Position numbers and translations under genes: made by a program
In this document: piece by piece, positions 11,901 to 22,100 of the stretch
Layout: each line of letters begins with the position of its first letter
How positions within the stretch are numbered: position 1 is the first letter of the stretch
Assembly (NCBI GenBank): GCA_027625915.1
Contig: JANTQA010000042.1
Coordinates: 6,708,001-6,772,000, forward strand
From: Anaeramoeba flamelloides
Lineage: Eukaryota > Metamonada > Anaeramoebidae
Direction: 5' to 3'
Length of the DNA: 64,000 nucleotides
Notes under the pieces: model-generated
Seen by the model: only the letters and a program-made list of their open reading frames with translations
What the model was told of the DNA's origin: nothing
Database searches by the model: none

Positions 11901-14670
11901 CCCTATTATAATCTTCAACATTATAAATACACTTAAGAGTAATATCGAATAACTGTTCATCGTTTTGAATAATTCTTAGCCCCCTTTCAAGTGTTAAAGA
12001 ACTATGGCTAATAACTAAATTTACCTTTTGTAAATATTTGGGATTTTTCGACCAATTTATCATAAATTGAAACAATTCTCCGATTGACTCTTCAATTAAT
12101 GGTTTAAATATTTTTAAATCTCGAATTAAATTTTTTTGTTTACTATTGTCTAGAATTAACTCCCTTTTTTCTTGCTTTGTAATATTATTTAACCAACTTT
12201 CAAATGTTAATTCCTCATAATCATAATCATAAACCAAAATATTTAATTGTGATAATTGTTCAAAATAACTTTTAAGTTTATTAATTCCTAATTCCATACC
12301 AATAGACAATAAATTTAAACTATTATTTAACATCCCTACATTATTATCTATTTCAATTGATTTTTTTAAAAACCAATCAAAATTTTGTTCGTCATTAGGA
12401 TCTAAAAATTTTAATAAATCCCTATATTTATTAATTTCAATCGTTTCTGGAATTTCATCTAAAATTTGAGTAAAATTTGTCTTTAATTCATCTGAATAGT
12501 TCTTAAACATCAAATATAATTTTGAAAATTCCATTTTTTTACTATAATTCAAACAAAGATCTAAAATTGAAGTATCACGAAATTTGGTAAACCCAATTGC
12601 GGAATATTTTAATTTTGAATCAATGGAAATCATCTCACAAAATACTTGAAATTTTTTACAAATTTTGTAAATTTCTTCGTATAAATGATTAAATTCTTCA
12701 ATTTCATCCAACCTATCATTTTTTTTATTTTCATTTTCTTTTTCTTTTTCTTTTTCTTTTTCTTTATCATTTTCTTTTTGTTGATCATTTTCATTTTCAT
12801 TTTCATTTTCATTTATATTTTCATTTTTATTTTCATTTTCATTTTCATTTTCATATTCAATTTTCATTTCATTAATTTTTTTTTTTGTTAATTCAAAAAA
12901 ATTTTTCATTGTATTTTTTTTGGAAGATACTCTAGTTGTACATTGTTCATATATCCAATGTATATCAGTAACATTTTTAATAATTTTTTCAATTAATTTT
13001 TTTGGTAATTGGTCTACACTAGATTTTTTTTTGTTAATATTGCCCTTTTCAAAAAATTCCTTTTCATTATCATTTTCTTCTTTTTTTAATTCATTTTCGT
13101 TTTCATTTTCGTTTTCGTTTTCCTTTTCTTTTTTATTGTTGTTAACATCGTTACTATTATTGGGATTATTTAATTTTTCTTCTTTTAATAAATTAATTTT
13201 CTTTTGCATGTTGATTTCCCATATTACTTTATAAAAATAACTTCTTGGAATATTATGCTTTGAACAAAATTCTAAAGCTAATTCATTATCAAAATCCTGG
13301 TTTCTTATGTTTCTTTCTAAAACAATTTTTGGTTGAATTTTTTTTAAAGTTGAAATTCTCCAAATCTGATCACTTTTATTCATTTCAAATATTGGGATAA
13401 TATTTTTCTGAGTGAAAAAATTATCTAAAATAATTGTACTTTTTTTTTCTTGCTCTTTTTGAAAATTGAGATTTGAATTGATACTTAAAGGAATTTTTTT
13501 AATGATTTGCTTGGTTTTTATTGAAAATATAATTATTTTTTCGGATTTTGAACTAATTTGGAATCCTAAAGTTTCTTCATTTATCCAAGTTACATATTTT
13601 ATTATCCCTGTTCTCTTCTTGCGGTTTGTTTCATTATCATTATTGCTCTTTGAAAGGTTTTCGATTGTAAATAAATCAAAAAATTCAATATCAGGTGCAA
13701 ATGAGGTTTTTAAATTTTTACATTGAAATAAATAAACTTTTCCTTCTTCTGTCAATAAACAAATAAATTCATAATTTGGAGAATGAATGATTTGTGGGGT
13801 AATGGTATTAGGCTCTGAATCGTTTTGATTCAAATTAGAGAATAGTTTTGAGAAAAATTCAAATCTGGATCTTTTAAGGTCTTGATGTGTACAATGTATA
13901 CAAGCAAAATTTGATTTATCTTTTTCTTTTTCATTTTTTTTTCCTTTTTCTGTTTCAAGTAAACGCCAAATTGAAAAATTTGGTTTTGATTCAATATCAC
14001 AACCACGAATAAACAATAAGCAATTTAAATTGCAATAACAAAAATGAGAAATGGTGTGGTGATAAGAAGAAACAATTAATGGTGAGCATATTAAATTATT
14101 TATTTTAAAATCTAAATCATTGACTTTCTTTTCTTTTATTGTCTTTTCTTCAATTAACAATTGGAAAGTAAATAATAAACCACCAACAGTTAAGACCAAA
14201 ATTTGGTATTGATCGACCATCAGATCAAAGTTTGTAATAAGTAAATTTTCATTATTGTTTGTTATCAATCGTGTGTGTAATAAGTGTTGGCCATAAATTG
14301 ACACAAGATGAAGATCTGTGTCATTACCAATAAAGGTTATATAATTCGAATCCTTTGTCCATTCGATGTTCAATAAATTTTGCTCTGAAAAGATTCCCAA
14401 GATCGGGCTTGAATAATTGTCATCAACACAAAAAATTAAGAGCGCTTGTGGGTGAACAACACACATATATTTCCCGTTTGGAGAAAGCTTTATTGAAGTT
14501 CCTGAACTTGCTAATTCTTCGTTAATATTACATTTCTCATACTTTGGTAAGCTCTTTAATTTGAACGTTTGCTTGGGTTCGTTTAAGATCGAAATCCGTT
14601 TCATATTGCTTGTAAGAAGTAATTCAGGGGCCCACTCAGAATGTACTTCGAGCTCATAAAGTTCTGTCAT
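8932..14670 (-). CDS. NBAS: NBAS/Sec39-like subunit of the Dsl1/NRZ tethering complex
   Basis: NBAS with RINT1 and ZW10 tethers Golgi-derived COPI vesicles at the ER through ER SNAREs. The second Met (14670) is chosen because ELYELEVHSEWAPE then aligns with the start of animal NBAS (ILYDLLVNTEWPPE). The frame is open to a Met 16 codons further upstream (14718). A beta-propeller-like N-terminal region follows. It contains IKLSPNGKYMCVV and IEWTKDSNYITFIG, matching the NBAS N-terminal domain. The rest is an alpha-helical Sec39-type solenoid, including RACSLGSYHLASKMC near the middle. Two charged inserts (Asn/Glu and Lys/Glu repeats, about 12720-12860 and 13050-13130) interrupt it, and a third lies near 9460-9610. 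The protein has about 1,912 residues against about 2,370 in human. It is a single uninterrupted exon, ending ELKQIQESLN and TAA. The family call rests on the N-terminal match and overall architecture. Confidence 0.85.
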   Translation of the reverse strand: MTELYELEVHSEWAPELLLTSNMKRISILNEPKQTFKLKSLPKYEKCNINEELASSGTSIKLSPNGKYMCVVHPQALLIFCVDDNYSSPILGIFSEQNLLNIEWTKDSNYITFIGNDTDLHLVSIYGQHLLHTRLITNNNENLLITNFDLMVDQYQILVLTVGGLLFTFQLLIEEKTIKEKKVNDLDFKINNLICSPLIVSSYHHTISHFCYCNLNCLLFIRGCDIESKPNFSIWRLLETEKGKKNEKEKDKSNFACIHCTHQDLKRSRFEFFSKLFSNLNQNDSEPNTITPQIIHSPNYEFICLLTEEGKVYLFQCKNLKTSFAPDIEFFDLFTIENLSKSNNDNETNRKKRTGIIKYVTWINEETLGFQISSKSEKIIIFSIKTKQIIKKIPLSINSNLNFQKEQEKKSTIILDNFFTQKNIIPIFEMNKSDQIWRISTLKKIQPKIVLERNIRNQDFDNELALEFCSKHNIPRSYFYKVIWEINMQKKINLLKEEKLNNPNNSNDVNNNKKEKENENENENENELKKEENDNEKEFFEKGNINKKKSSVDQLPKKLIEKIIKNVTDIHWIYEQCTTRVSSKKNTMKNFFELTKKKINEMKIEYENENENENKNENINENENENENDQQKENDKEKEKEKEKENENKKNDRLDEIEEFNHLYEEIYKICKKFQVFCEMISIDSKLKYSAIGFTKFRDTSILDLCLNYSKKMEFSKLYLMFKNYSDELKTNFTQILDEIPETIEINKYRDLLKFLDPNDEQNFDWFLKKSIEIDNNVGMLNNSLNLLSIGMELGINKLKSYFEQLSQLNILVYDYDYEELTFESWLNNITKQEKRELILDNSKQKNLIRDLKIFKPLIEESIGELFQFMINWSKNPKYLQKVNLVISHSSLTLERGLRIIQNDEQLFDITLKCIYNVEDYNRECKDLITILNLFKHDYNENLSKEKSLKLNLFFIHLQTIEILNAFGIKKNLKYFKKHFANKIDSQIQKETAKELISTLVQIPIELNPDTMSNKNNIKNPKRYSRKQWDQLFENLKKLQENLFKNLISKDEIYKYFLKSLLSSAEFILADGYLKKKIILSKYQIKKIILNVSIHFFNLAKTFDDKKLDFSQICINILLNKNLYEDNDKETDKQTGRKNGKEEKLVELINEQKNLIKAIQILHEAFGFVKLLPITVRQHEKKLELIKNIVSKLKSVKQKRSEVLELSKLLALTKIEDQVRVKKFFIERACSLGSYHLASKMCLNLSKHKFSFIWQLYFQIIDESKNKLRINLKIDLITNLLTYCDDIQFINKGLSILKLLELESKSKIKFENPIEISNEKLIIKEYIENVWLDFNFLKNNLNDTTSSNSKSSSIPSSTMAKSSTTAQSDLTMKTSTKQNILNLNINKKIPISSSMELLSIIIDYYHLDHQINVNQVFEYICLNALEEDLSLGFSLLFIPKEIETSLNLLDSIIYNENINLKKTNQLLNFGKKFCYINSILLLNLNTQRITDYFLINNIKLKNIVIQEFNNQIKKNLLNENLKFRIEKFLNKINKYDNYENDLIKCKKVLKFAPIKLNLKIKKFATIQRYRTKLLLEISRDIEKIHFDDFMSFTSQWGLQNKILLIFLETAFLSSHSKFSSSSLAKFIQKWNDKLLEDPIQTKEMLSNVFSKIKGTSHKRLNLYFGLLLTCEKHVLSKLNMNDHIDGNKKENMNTEREDEKMEEDGDEKKLEKEREDTKKGQESIKIETEKEKEKENDQNQDQEKKIQFLKNEIHKLEIHVFVLKRLGKLVSGHDYKNLIVDPEYEIQKVINIQNLKTFNSLLSKINIITEIEISKSWVIRLLISKMLTESTAKSTQLSSYNACKKYIPRLDCKQLYLLIKNITIGPKMDILVVEIKKSLLNYGINKLSNNSTQSEEFTDWVKELKQIQESLN

Positions 14671-14718
14671 AGTAATTTTTGTTTGACAAGAGTCAAAAAA
14701 ATACTTGTTGTAAAACAA

Positions 14719-16059
14719 TAATAAACAAAAAAATGAAATTGCTAAGTCAATTTTTTCTTTTTTTGAGGAGGTAATCTCTTCTATATCAAATTGTCTTGTT
14801 TGGTTATTTCTTTACATTTCAATTAAAAGTTTTTTGATTCAAAAGTATTTTCAAAGTAAGGGTATTAATTGTTAATTAAGTCTGGATTTTAAGTATTATT
14901 AATTCTTGAGCTATAATTCTTATTTTTTAAGGAGTATTCATATTTTGGATTGTCTGATGATTTTTTTTCTATCCAAGATGAGAATTAATGGCTTTAAAAA
15001 ATAATAGTCACGAGATCTTGATAAAATTTCTGTTTTGTTTATAAATTATCAGTTGTGTAAAACAATTTTGACAAACCAAATTCTACATTAACCCTTAAAA
15101 GATTTTGAAAATTTAACTTTTCCTGCTAGGTTATCTGTTGTTCTAGTCTTTATTCAACTTTCATCAAGTAAAAAGCATTGATAAAAACCTACTTCATAAT
15201 TATCTGGAGAGAAAGTTGATCAAGAGGTAAATAAAATCAATTTTTAATTTGACTTTAAATATTCAAAAATTTCTAAAGTTTGGTTGGATCAAAAAATGTT
15301 TTCTTTGCTAAAATCAAAAATTAAAAAACCAAAAATTACAGTATTTTGATTTTATTTCAATATCTAATCAATTATTTGGTTTTATTTTTCTTGCAATATT
15401 GTATTTTAACCCTCAGAGAGTAAAAAAATATCGATCGCAATGAATTATGAAAAAAGTGAATTATTCACCTTTTCTATAAGATGATAAGTGAAATTTAGAA
15501 GGTTTCTGTCTATCAAAATGATATTCAAAATAAACTATTGTTCGGAGTGATTTTAAAATAAGTGATTGATATTTAAAAAATGAAATAATAAAATCACATT
15601 GTGAAATTATGCTTTTTTTCTTCATTCTTTTTTGGAAAAATTTTTAAAATTTTTCTTTCTTGATAAGATAATAATCCTAACAAAAGAATTAAATTTCGAA
15701 AAATAAATAAATAATATAATATTGTATCAAATTGAAGGGGATAACACAAATATTATAGCACTAGTAATAAAAAGATATTTTTTTATCTGGAATTTCAACA
15801 AATTATCAGCCATATTAAATTAATCACATATTAGAAAGATTCTTTCTCAAACAGATTTAGAAAATAATACAAGATTCTTGGTGTTTAGTATAAAATTCTC
15901 AATTTGGTTTCAAAAAAAAAAAAATTATATATAAGAATAGCTGATCTAAATTTATTAATTTGAACTAAAAAAAAACACAAGATAAATACCAAAATAAAGA
16001 TTTTTTTATCTAGTTGTAATCAATATTATACAAAATCTTTGAAACAATTGTTTACCTAA
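14719..16059. other. Intergenic, NBAS upstream region
   Basis: AT-rich and without convincing ORFs. It presumably holds the NBAS-like promoter. No repeat partner was found by eye. Confidence 0.5.
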
Positions 16060-16975
16060 TAGTACCCTATGTATTCAATAAATATATTAAAAATGAAAAA
16101 ATCAAAATTTAGCTACAAAAGTATACTCAAAAAAAAAGGTATTGGAGTTACTCAAGGAGAACATCTTTCACCTTTAATGTTTGGATTTATCAGCCTTTTT
16201 TTAATTGAAAAAATAAAAGATTTAGTTCATCATGTTCAAATATTTACAGAGATGACTTAGTTTTGATATTGGAAAGATCTTTATATCAGAAATTGACAAA
16301 AAATTGATAATAATTTATAACATTATTCAATAATTTCGAATGAATCGAAATATCAATAAAACTTTAAAATTAAATCAATTATCCAAAATAAAATATTTAG
16401 GAATTTGACTAGAAAAAAGAGAAAAATCTACTCTAAAACTTTATAAAATGACAAAATAGTTTCAGAAAAATCAAAATTGATATTTAAACAGCAAAATTTA
16501 GCTAATGGAGCAAAATTACAAATGTTGAAAGTATTATACAATGGCCAATTATTTTATGGATTAATTATTTTCAATCTAACACAAAATGATTTTGACTCAA
16601 TTAATGTTTGGATAAATCAAAAAGTCACCAAATTTTCTAAAATTAATCCACATTCCAAAAGAATAATTTCTAAAAAAAAGCCAAGTTTGATCCAATCAGA
16701 ATTCCAATTTACAAAACAATTTACAAATGCAAATAAAAAATTACAACTCTTGAGGTTAGGAAATATTTTTGTACAATTGAAATTTTAACCTAAAAAAAGA
16801 TCGAAAATATTAAATGGGTTTTAGAAAATATATAAAAATTAAGTTTAAATCAATTTAGAATACAATATATAAGAAATTTTTCTGAATGGAAATGTTAAGA
16901 ATATATTAAAAAAAAACTAGATACAATAAAAATATAAAATACCGTCAACAGGAACCTTCAGGTATCATCAAGAAC
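16060..16975 (+). mobile_element. LINE copy A, truncated and decayed
   Basis: A non-LTR reverse-transcriptase remnant. The frame at 16069-16260 holds GIGVTQGEHLSPLMF, the conserved motif before the catalytic aspartates. The next motif survives one frame over as YRDDLVLIL (about 16248), with Arg in place of the usual Ala. The thumb-like part at 16477-16788 (LFYGLIIFNLTQNDFDSI) matches copies B and C. Several frame changes and stops show that it is dead. The 5' half and the Cys-His finger are missing. Confidence 0.85.
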
Positions 16976-17129
16976 AGTAGTGTATTTATTTTTTTATTTA
17001 TTCTTGCTTTTTTTTTTTGAAAATATATCTATTTTTTTTTATAAAAAAAAAAACTAAAAAAATCTAACTCCGCTCTATAATATATCAAAATAATTGATAA
17101 AAATATTTGATTTTACCAAATTCTTGTAA

Positions 17130-17300
17130 ATTTTAGAAAAATAACCGTTCTTTTCTTGAGTTTTTCTATTTATTAGTAAATTCTATTGATTCTCCAAATA
17201 AACAGAAAACTCAAAAAAACTAACTGCGGTGTTTTTTTTAATTGAAGCAATAAAAAAATTAAAAATATTTTGTATTTTATTTCTTAAATTGTAAAAAAAA
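17130..17300 (+). repeat. Palindromic module, LINE-tail type (locus 1)
   Basis: Contains the AAATAAACAGAAAACTC block, preceded by a gapped match to TCTATTGATTTTC and followed by a T-rich to A-rich foldback ending TTATTTCTTAAATTG. It lies shortly after LINE copy A. The same blocks recur at 47670-48010, 56590-57190 and 62225-62709, and partly at 43340-43435. Confidence 0.6.
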
Positions 17301-17489
17301 TATAACCTCTCTAAATAGAAAATGTCACCATTTTTATATATTAGAAAATAAAATTATTTCTATTTTTCAATTATATTATATATATAAGATTTAAATTGGA
17401 TGAAAATATTAAAAATATTGTACAATAAATTTTAACATTTTCTAACACAGCTAAAAAAATTAAAAGAAATCAGAATAATCAAATTTCAT

Positions 17490-17966
17490 TGAAATTGAAG
17501 ATAATTTTGATTTTTGAAAAATCTGAAAATCATTTTTTCATCTTTTTGTTTTTTGTTTTCATTTAATTTTTTGAATTAAGTAAATTGTTTGGTTTGATCA
17601 AAATTTTTTTTCAACAATTGATTGATATTATGTTAAAGTTGACTTGTTCCAAATAGAAGAACTCAAATAAAATTAGTTAGTAGTATTTAACCTTTTGATT
17701 GATCAATATTCCTAATACAATTTTTACAAATTTACTCATGGATTTTTTTTTTTTACCCATCTCCAAAATTTTTAACACACCCTTGAAATATTTGTATTAA
17801 TAATTATATATTTTTTGTTTTGTGAATATTGTAATTGATAAACAAATGTTAACCTTTCAATTAGCGAATGATTTGATTTAAGTATTTTTTCTATAATTGA
17901 TTAAATCAGTTTTTTTTTTTTCACAAATCAAATTTTGGTGTGTTAAAAATTTTGAATTGGGGTTTA
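17490..17966 (+). mobile_element. Tc1/mariner-like remnant with a short inverted-repeat derivative
   Basis: The right edge GAATTGGGGTTTAGA matches the outer edge of the element at 5701-7247. The stretch from about 17520 resembles its interior (TTTTTGTTTTTTGTTTTCATTT). Within it, 17754-17966 has its own inverted ends: TACCCATCTCCAAAA and, reversed, TAAACCCCAATTCAAAA, each followed by AACACACC. The short unit may be a 213-bp MITE. No transposase is visible. Confidence 0.6.
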
Positions 17967-18269
17967 GATAATAAAATAAATACAATTTTTGTGTAAAAAC
18001 AAGTATAGTAACTTTTTTCTGGTTTTTATGTTTCTATATGCTATAATTTCTTCAATTCAAAATAAAAATTGTGTTCTTAAGAGTATAAAATCGATTTAAT
18101 TCTATTTAATCTAAATTGTGATTGTTCAATAACCATCTAAATTTTTGACATAGAAAGAATTTGGAGATTCTATTCTTTAAAAATAACATGTTTGAAAAAA
18201 TAAAACTAATAATAATAAAAAAACCCAAAAAAGGGGTAAAGAGTAAAATCTCTAAAGAACTAACACACT

Positions 18270-18430
18270 GGTATTCAATATATAAATTCACAACTGTTTT
18301 AATTGCAAATTGAGTGTCACTATTTGTTGCTTTTTTCTAAAAATTCCCTCGTTTTTCATTGTTGATTTTTTTAGATTTATTGCACATTCCATGTCTGATT
18401 TGTTTTTATTTTGTATTTGGTAACTTATAA
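18270..18430 (-). repeat. Dispersed repeat, inverted partner at 46840-46990
   Basis: Read on the minus strand it shares AATCAACAAT, ATTTTTAGAAAAAAGC, AATAGTGACACTCAATTT and CAATTA-x-AA-x-GTTGTGA with 46840-46990. Its nature is unknown. Confidence 0.65.
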
Positions 18431-19182
18431 AAATAATTAAAAATCTATTTTGGCATTTTTAAAAAATTTTTTTTTCACTATAATTTCGAAACCCTAAATC
18501 TCTTTGTACAAAAGATTCAAGTATTTTATTTTTAACTTTTTGAATTAAAAAAAGTCATTACTTTTTGTTTTGATTTATTTTATGAAGAAATTTTTACAAG
18601 TGATTTGATCCTATCAAATGATTATTTATACTTTTTCCAATAAAATTCATTTTTAGTTAATATATTATCATTACCATCTTCTAAATAATAATAATTATCT
18701 AAATTGAAGATCTTCTACTTGAACAGATCTTACTCGTTAATGGAACAATTGTTGCAAAAAAAAAAATAAAATAAAATAAAATAATCCAATACTATAAGCA
18801 TTTCTTAATAATGATCAATTAAATAATTTATTTTAATTTTAAACTCAAAAAATTATTATCAGGTTTTTGATCTCAATAGAATTAATTTCAACATGATGAA
18901 TTATTCAAGTTTTTACACTTCACAAAAAAAGATAAATATTTGTAAAATGTACTTTTAATAGGTAATTTGGATCTATATTTTATGATAAATTTGTGTTTTG
19001 ATGATAAAATATTTGGTAATTTTTATATTTACAAAAAAAGAAAATAATAAAAAAAAATGTTTGTAAAAGTGCTTGATTATTTATCTTGATTATATAAATG
19101 AAAATTAAAAAAAAAATTAATATTGGTCGAAAAATTAATTTTGATTTTTTTTTAAAGCGATTTTTAAATAAAATATGAACTA
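18431..19182. other. Intergenic, 3' of the RasGAP gene
   Basis: AT-rich sequence with a short ATAAA tandem near 18765-18785. Nothing else is recognised. Confidence 0.5.
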
Positions 19183-22100
19183 TTACATTAATTTCGATTT
19201 TAATAAATGGATTAATAAATTGACATTTAAAGACAAATGTTCGAGTTCTAAATTGTTTTCATTCATATGCTGAGCTTCTAATAAAGTTTCCATATTAATA
19301 ATTGTTTCATATAAAGGAGTTGGTCTATTTCTAAAATATAAACCAAAATTAAATAGCCCAGGTGTTTCTGAATTATTTATTTTAAAGAATACACCATTAC
19401 GTCTATTATTTTTGTTATCATAAAAATAAATAAAAAAACAAATAGAAGGGGGGGAGGTTAAGAAAATAAGAAAAAGAGAAAATAAAAAAAGAAATCAAAG
19501 CATATAAAAACAAAAAAATAAAAAAAAAAAATACCTTTTTTCAGGAACTTCTGAATTTACTAACACTCCAATTTTTTCTAATTCTGAATAAGAGAATTTC
19601 AATCTTTTTCTTTTTCTTCTTAAGGATCCTTTCATTGATTTATTTTTTTCATATGCTTGTTGTCTAACGTTATCCAAATATGTTTGGTATACTTCCAATT
19701 GGCTATGTAAATATTTGGAATGCTGTCTCACACTTTCACGTACAGAATTTAACAGTTCCAATTCGCGTAGCATTCTTTGGTGGTCTTTGGCTTTTTGTTT
19801 GATTTCATAAGCGATATCTTCTCTTAATTTCAAAAAGTTATCCTTACTTGTTAGCATTTTCCCTTGTACTAATTTTTTCATATTATAAAGAATTTTTTTC
19901 AATTTTTTATCAACTTCTTTCTCTTTATTTTTCTTTGCTTTTAATCTCATTTTTTGAATAAGTTGAATTAAACTTGTTTTTGGAAGGTCTTCTTCAGAAA
20001 TCCCCTTTGTTAATTGTGGCCAAAATTGGAATAATAAGGCTTTTGTTTCTAAATAGGTTTTTGTGATTTGGTTTTTAGGACCAGTATTTCCCATTTTTGT
20101 CAGGGTTAATAAGACTGTAACATCATCTTTTCTTGGCAATTCTTTTGGTGGATCTCCCATTTTTTTTAATAATGTTCGCAGCAAATCGTCTTCTTCTGGT
20201 GCAACTTTATCAATATATTTTTTCATTAGCCCATGTAAAAAATAGATTTCATTTAATGTGATTTGAATAGTGACATCTTCTTTTGCTAATGCTAAATACC
20301 TTTCCAATTCTTCATCAATTTCTAAAGGTGGTACATCACAAAGCTTGTCTAAAAATTTTGCAATTTGTGTTTTTTTAATTTTCATAAAATCAGATAAAAC
20401 TCCCATGTACGCTTCCTTTTTTTCCAAATGAATCAACCATATTCGAAAGTACCTTTTTTATTTGTTTTATAGATAATTTATGAGATAAATACATTCAATA
20501 GAGAGAGAGAGAGAGAGTTTTTATTATTATTGTTTAATTTTAATCTTAGATTCATATTGAAATAGTGAAATATTATATTATTGAAAAAGAAATTGATATT
20601 AATAAATTTTTAATATCAATTTAATTTTATAATTATGGCGATTAGAGTATTAATTCCAACGATTTAATTATTTTTATTTTTTTTTTTTGAATATTCAAAA
20701 TTAAGTCACAGATATCTTTAAAACTTTAATTTTGCTTTGATTTATTGTATAAATTCATTATTCCTTCCAAAATGTTAGGATTTTATATTGTATAATTTTT
20801 TGAAAATGAAGTCTATAAAAGAACTTTTGTATATTCACATAATCGTATTGAGTAAATAAAAATTTATTTTTAATTTATAACAAAGAATTGACAAAGGTTT
20901 GAAAAAGAAATATAATTATTTCTAGTAAGTATGAATTTTTAAAAAAATTCTATATTTGAAAATATGTTTTTTTAGAGAATAAGATCTAATTTTTTTTTGA
21001 GAATTAACAATTTACAATTACAAAGAATATTTTAATCTCAAAGTTAAAAAATTTATATTATTACATATTTTTTTCGTCAACTTTATATAAAGCTTTTTTT
21101 TTCAGTCTAGTTAATAAAAAAAGAAAAATGAAAATTTTATTTTTTACCATTTTTCCCCTGGACGAATTTTCTTTATATTGGAAAGAAGAGTTATAAAGAA
21201 AAGGATTAAGTGGTTAATTGCTAACACTGGAGATACTGAAACACGAAAGTATGAGTAACTTAAAAATAAAAACGAAAAAAGAAACCTAAAAAAATGATCA
21301 AAGGTTTTTGCAAAATAAAATCAAAAAAAACAAGAAATTACAGCAATTAAACAACAATTCCCAAATGAACAGGATCAAAACACTCTTTGTGAGAATGTCT
21401 ATCAGATTTTCCATTTTTCACAAAACCAATTTAGTGTAAGAATTTATTTTTAAAATATTACCAACAATGTTAACAATGTCTTCCACGAATTTTGTGAGTT
21501 AAGATCTGACTAATACTAAAATCATTTCCGTTCACAGAACTTAAATTTTTTAGCCAATCCAAACAAAAAATTTTAGAATAGCAATTATTTTTTAATAATT
21601 GACCTTAAAAGAATAAATTATCTTTGTGTAAGGAAGTATCATTTTTTATATCTCATTTCCTACTAGAAAAGTTAAAAACTTTAGCTGTTCATGTTCAAAT
21701 GTATGCAGATGATCTTATTCTTATTATGAAAGGGCCATTAATCTCTCTAAAAATTAATTTAGAAAGGATTTTTGAAATAATAAAAAGATTCGGGATGAAC
21801 CCACATAATTAAAAAAACCAAATATAAAAAAGAATTAAAAGATATTTTTTATCTTGGGATTTGTTAGAAAAAACACACATCTTGAATATAATTTCAAAAA
21901 AGTAGAAAAGTCCTTGGAAACACTTAATCGATTGTTTCAACAAAATAAACTCAACAATGGAGTCAAAATAACTTCTTTCAAAGCTCTCATTTTAAGTCAA
22001 CTTTATTATGGTCTTGAAATATTTGACTTGAAACAAAATGATTTTGAAAGAATTGATAGATTTATCAATAAATCAGTCACAAATTTCTTACAAATTAATA

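Noticed and set aside
12630-12891. Met/Lys and Phe/Ile frames opposite the NBAS charged insert
   Set aside because: Shadows of the repetitive coding strand.
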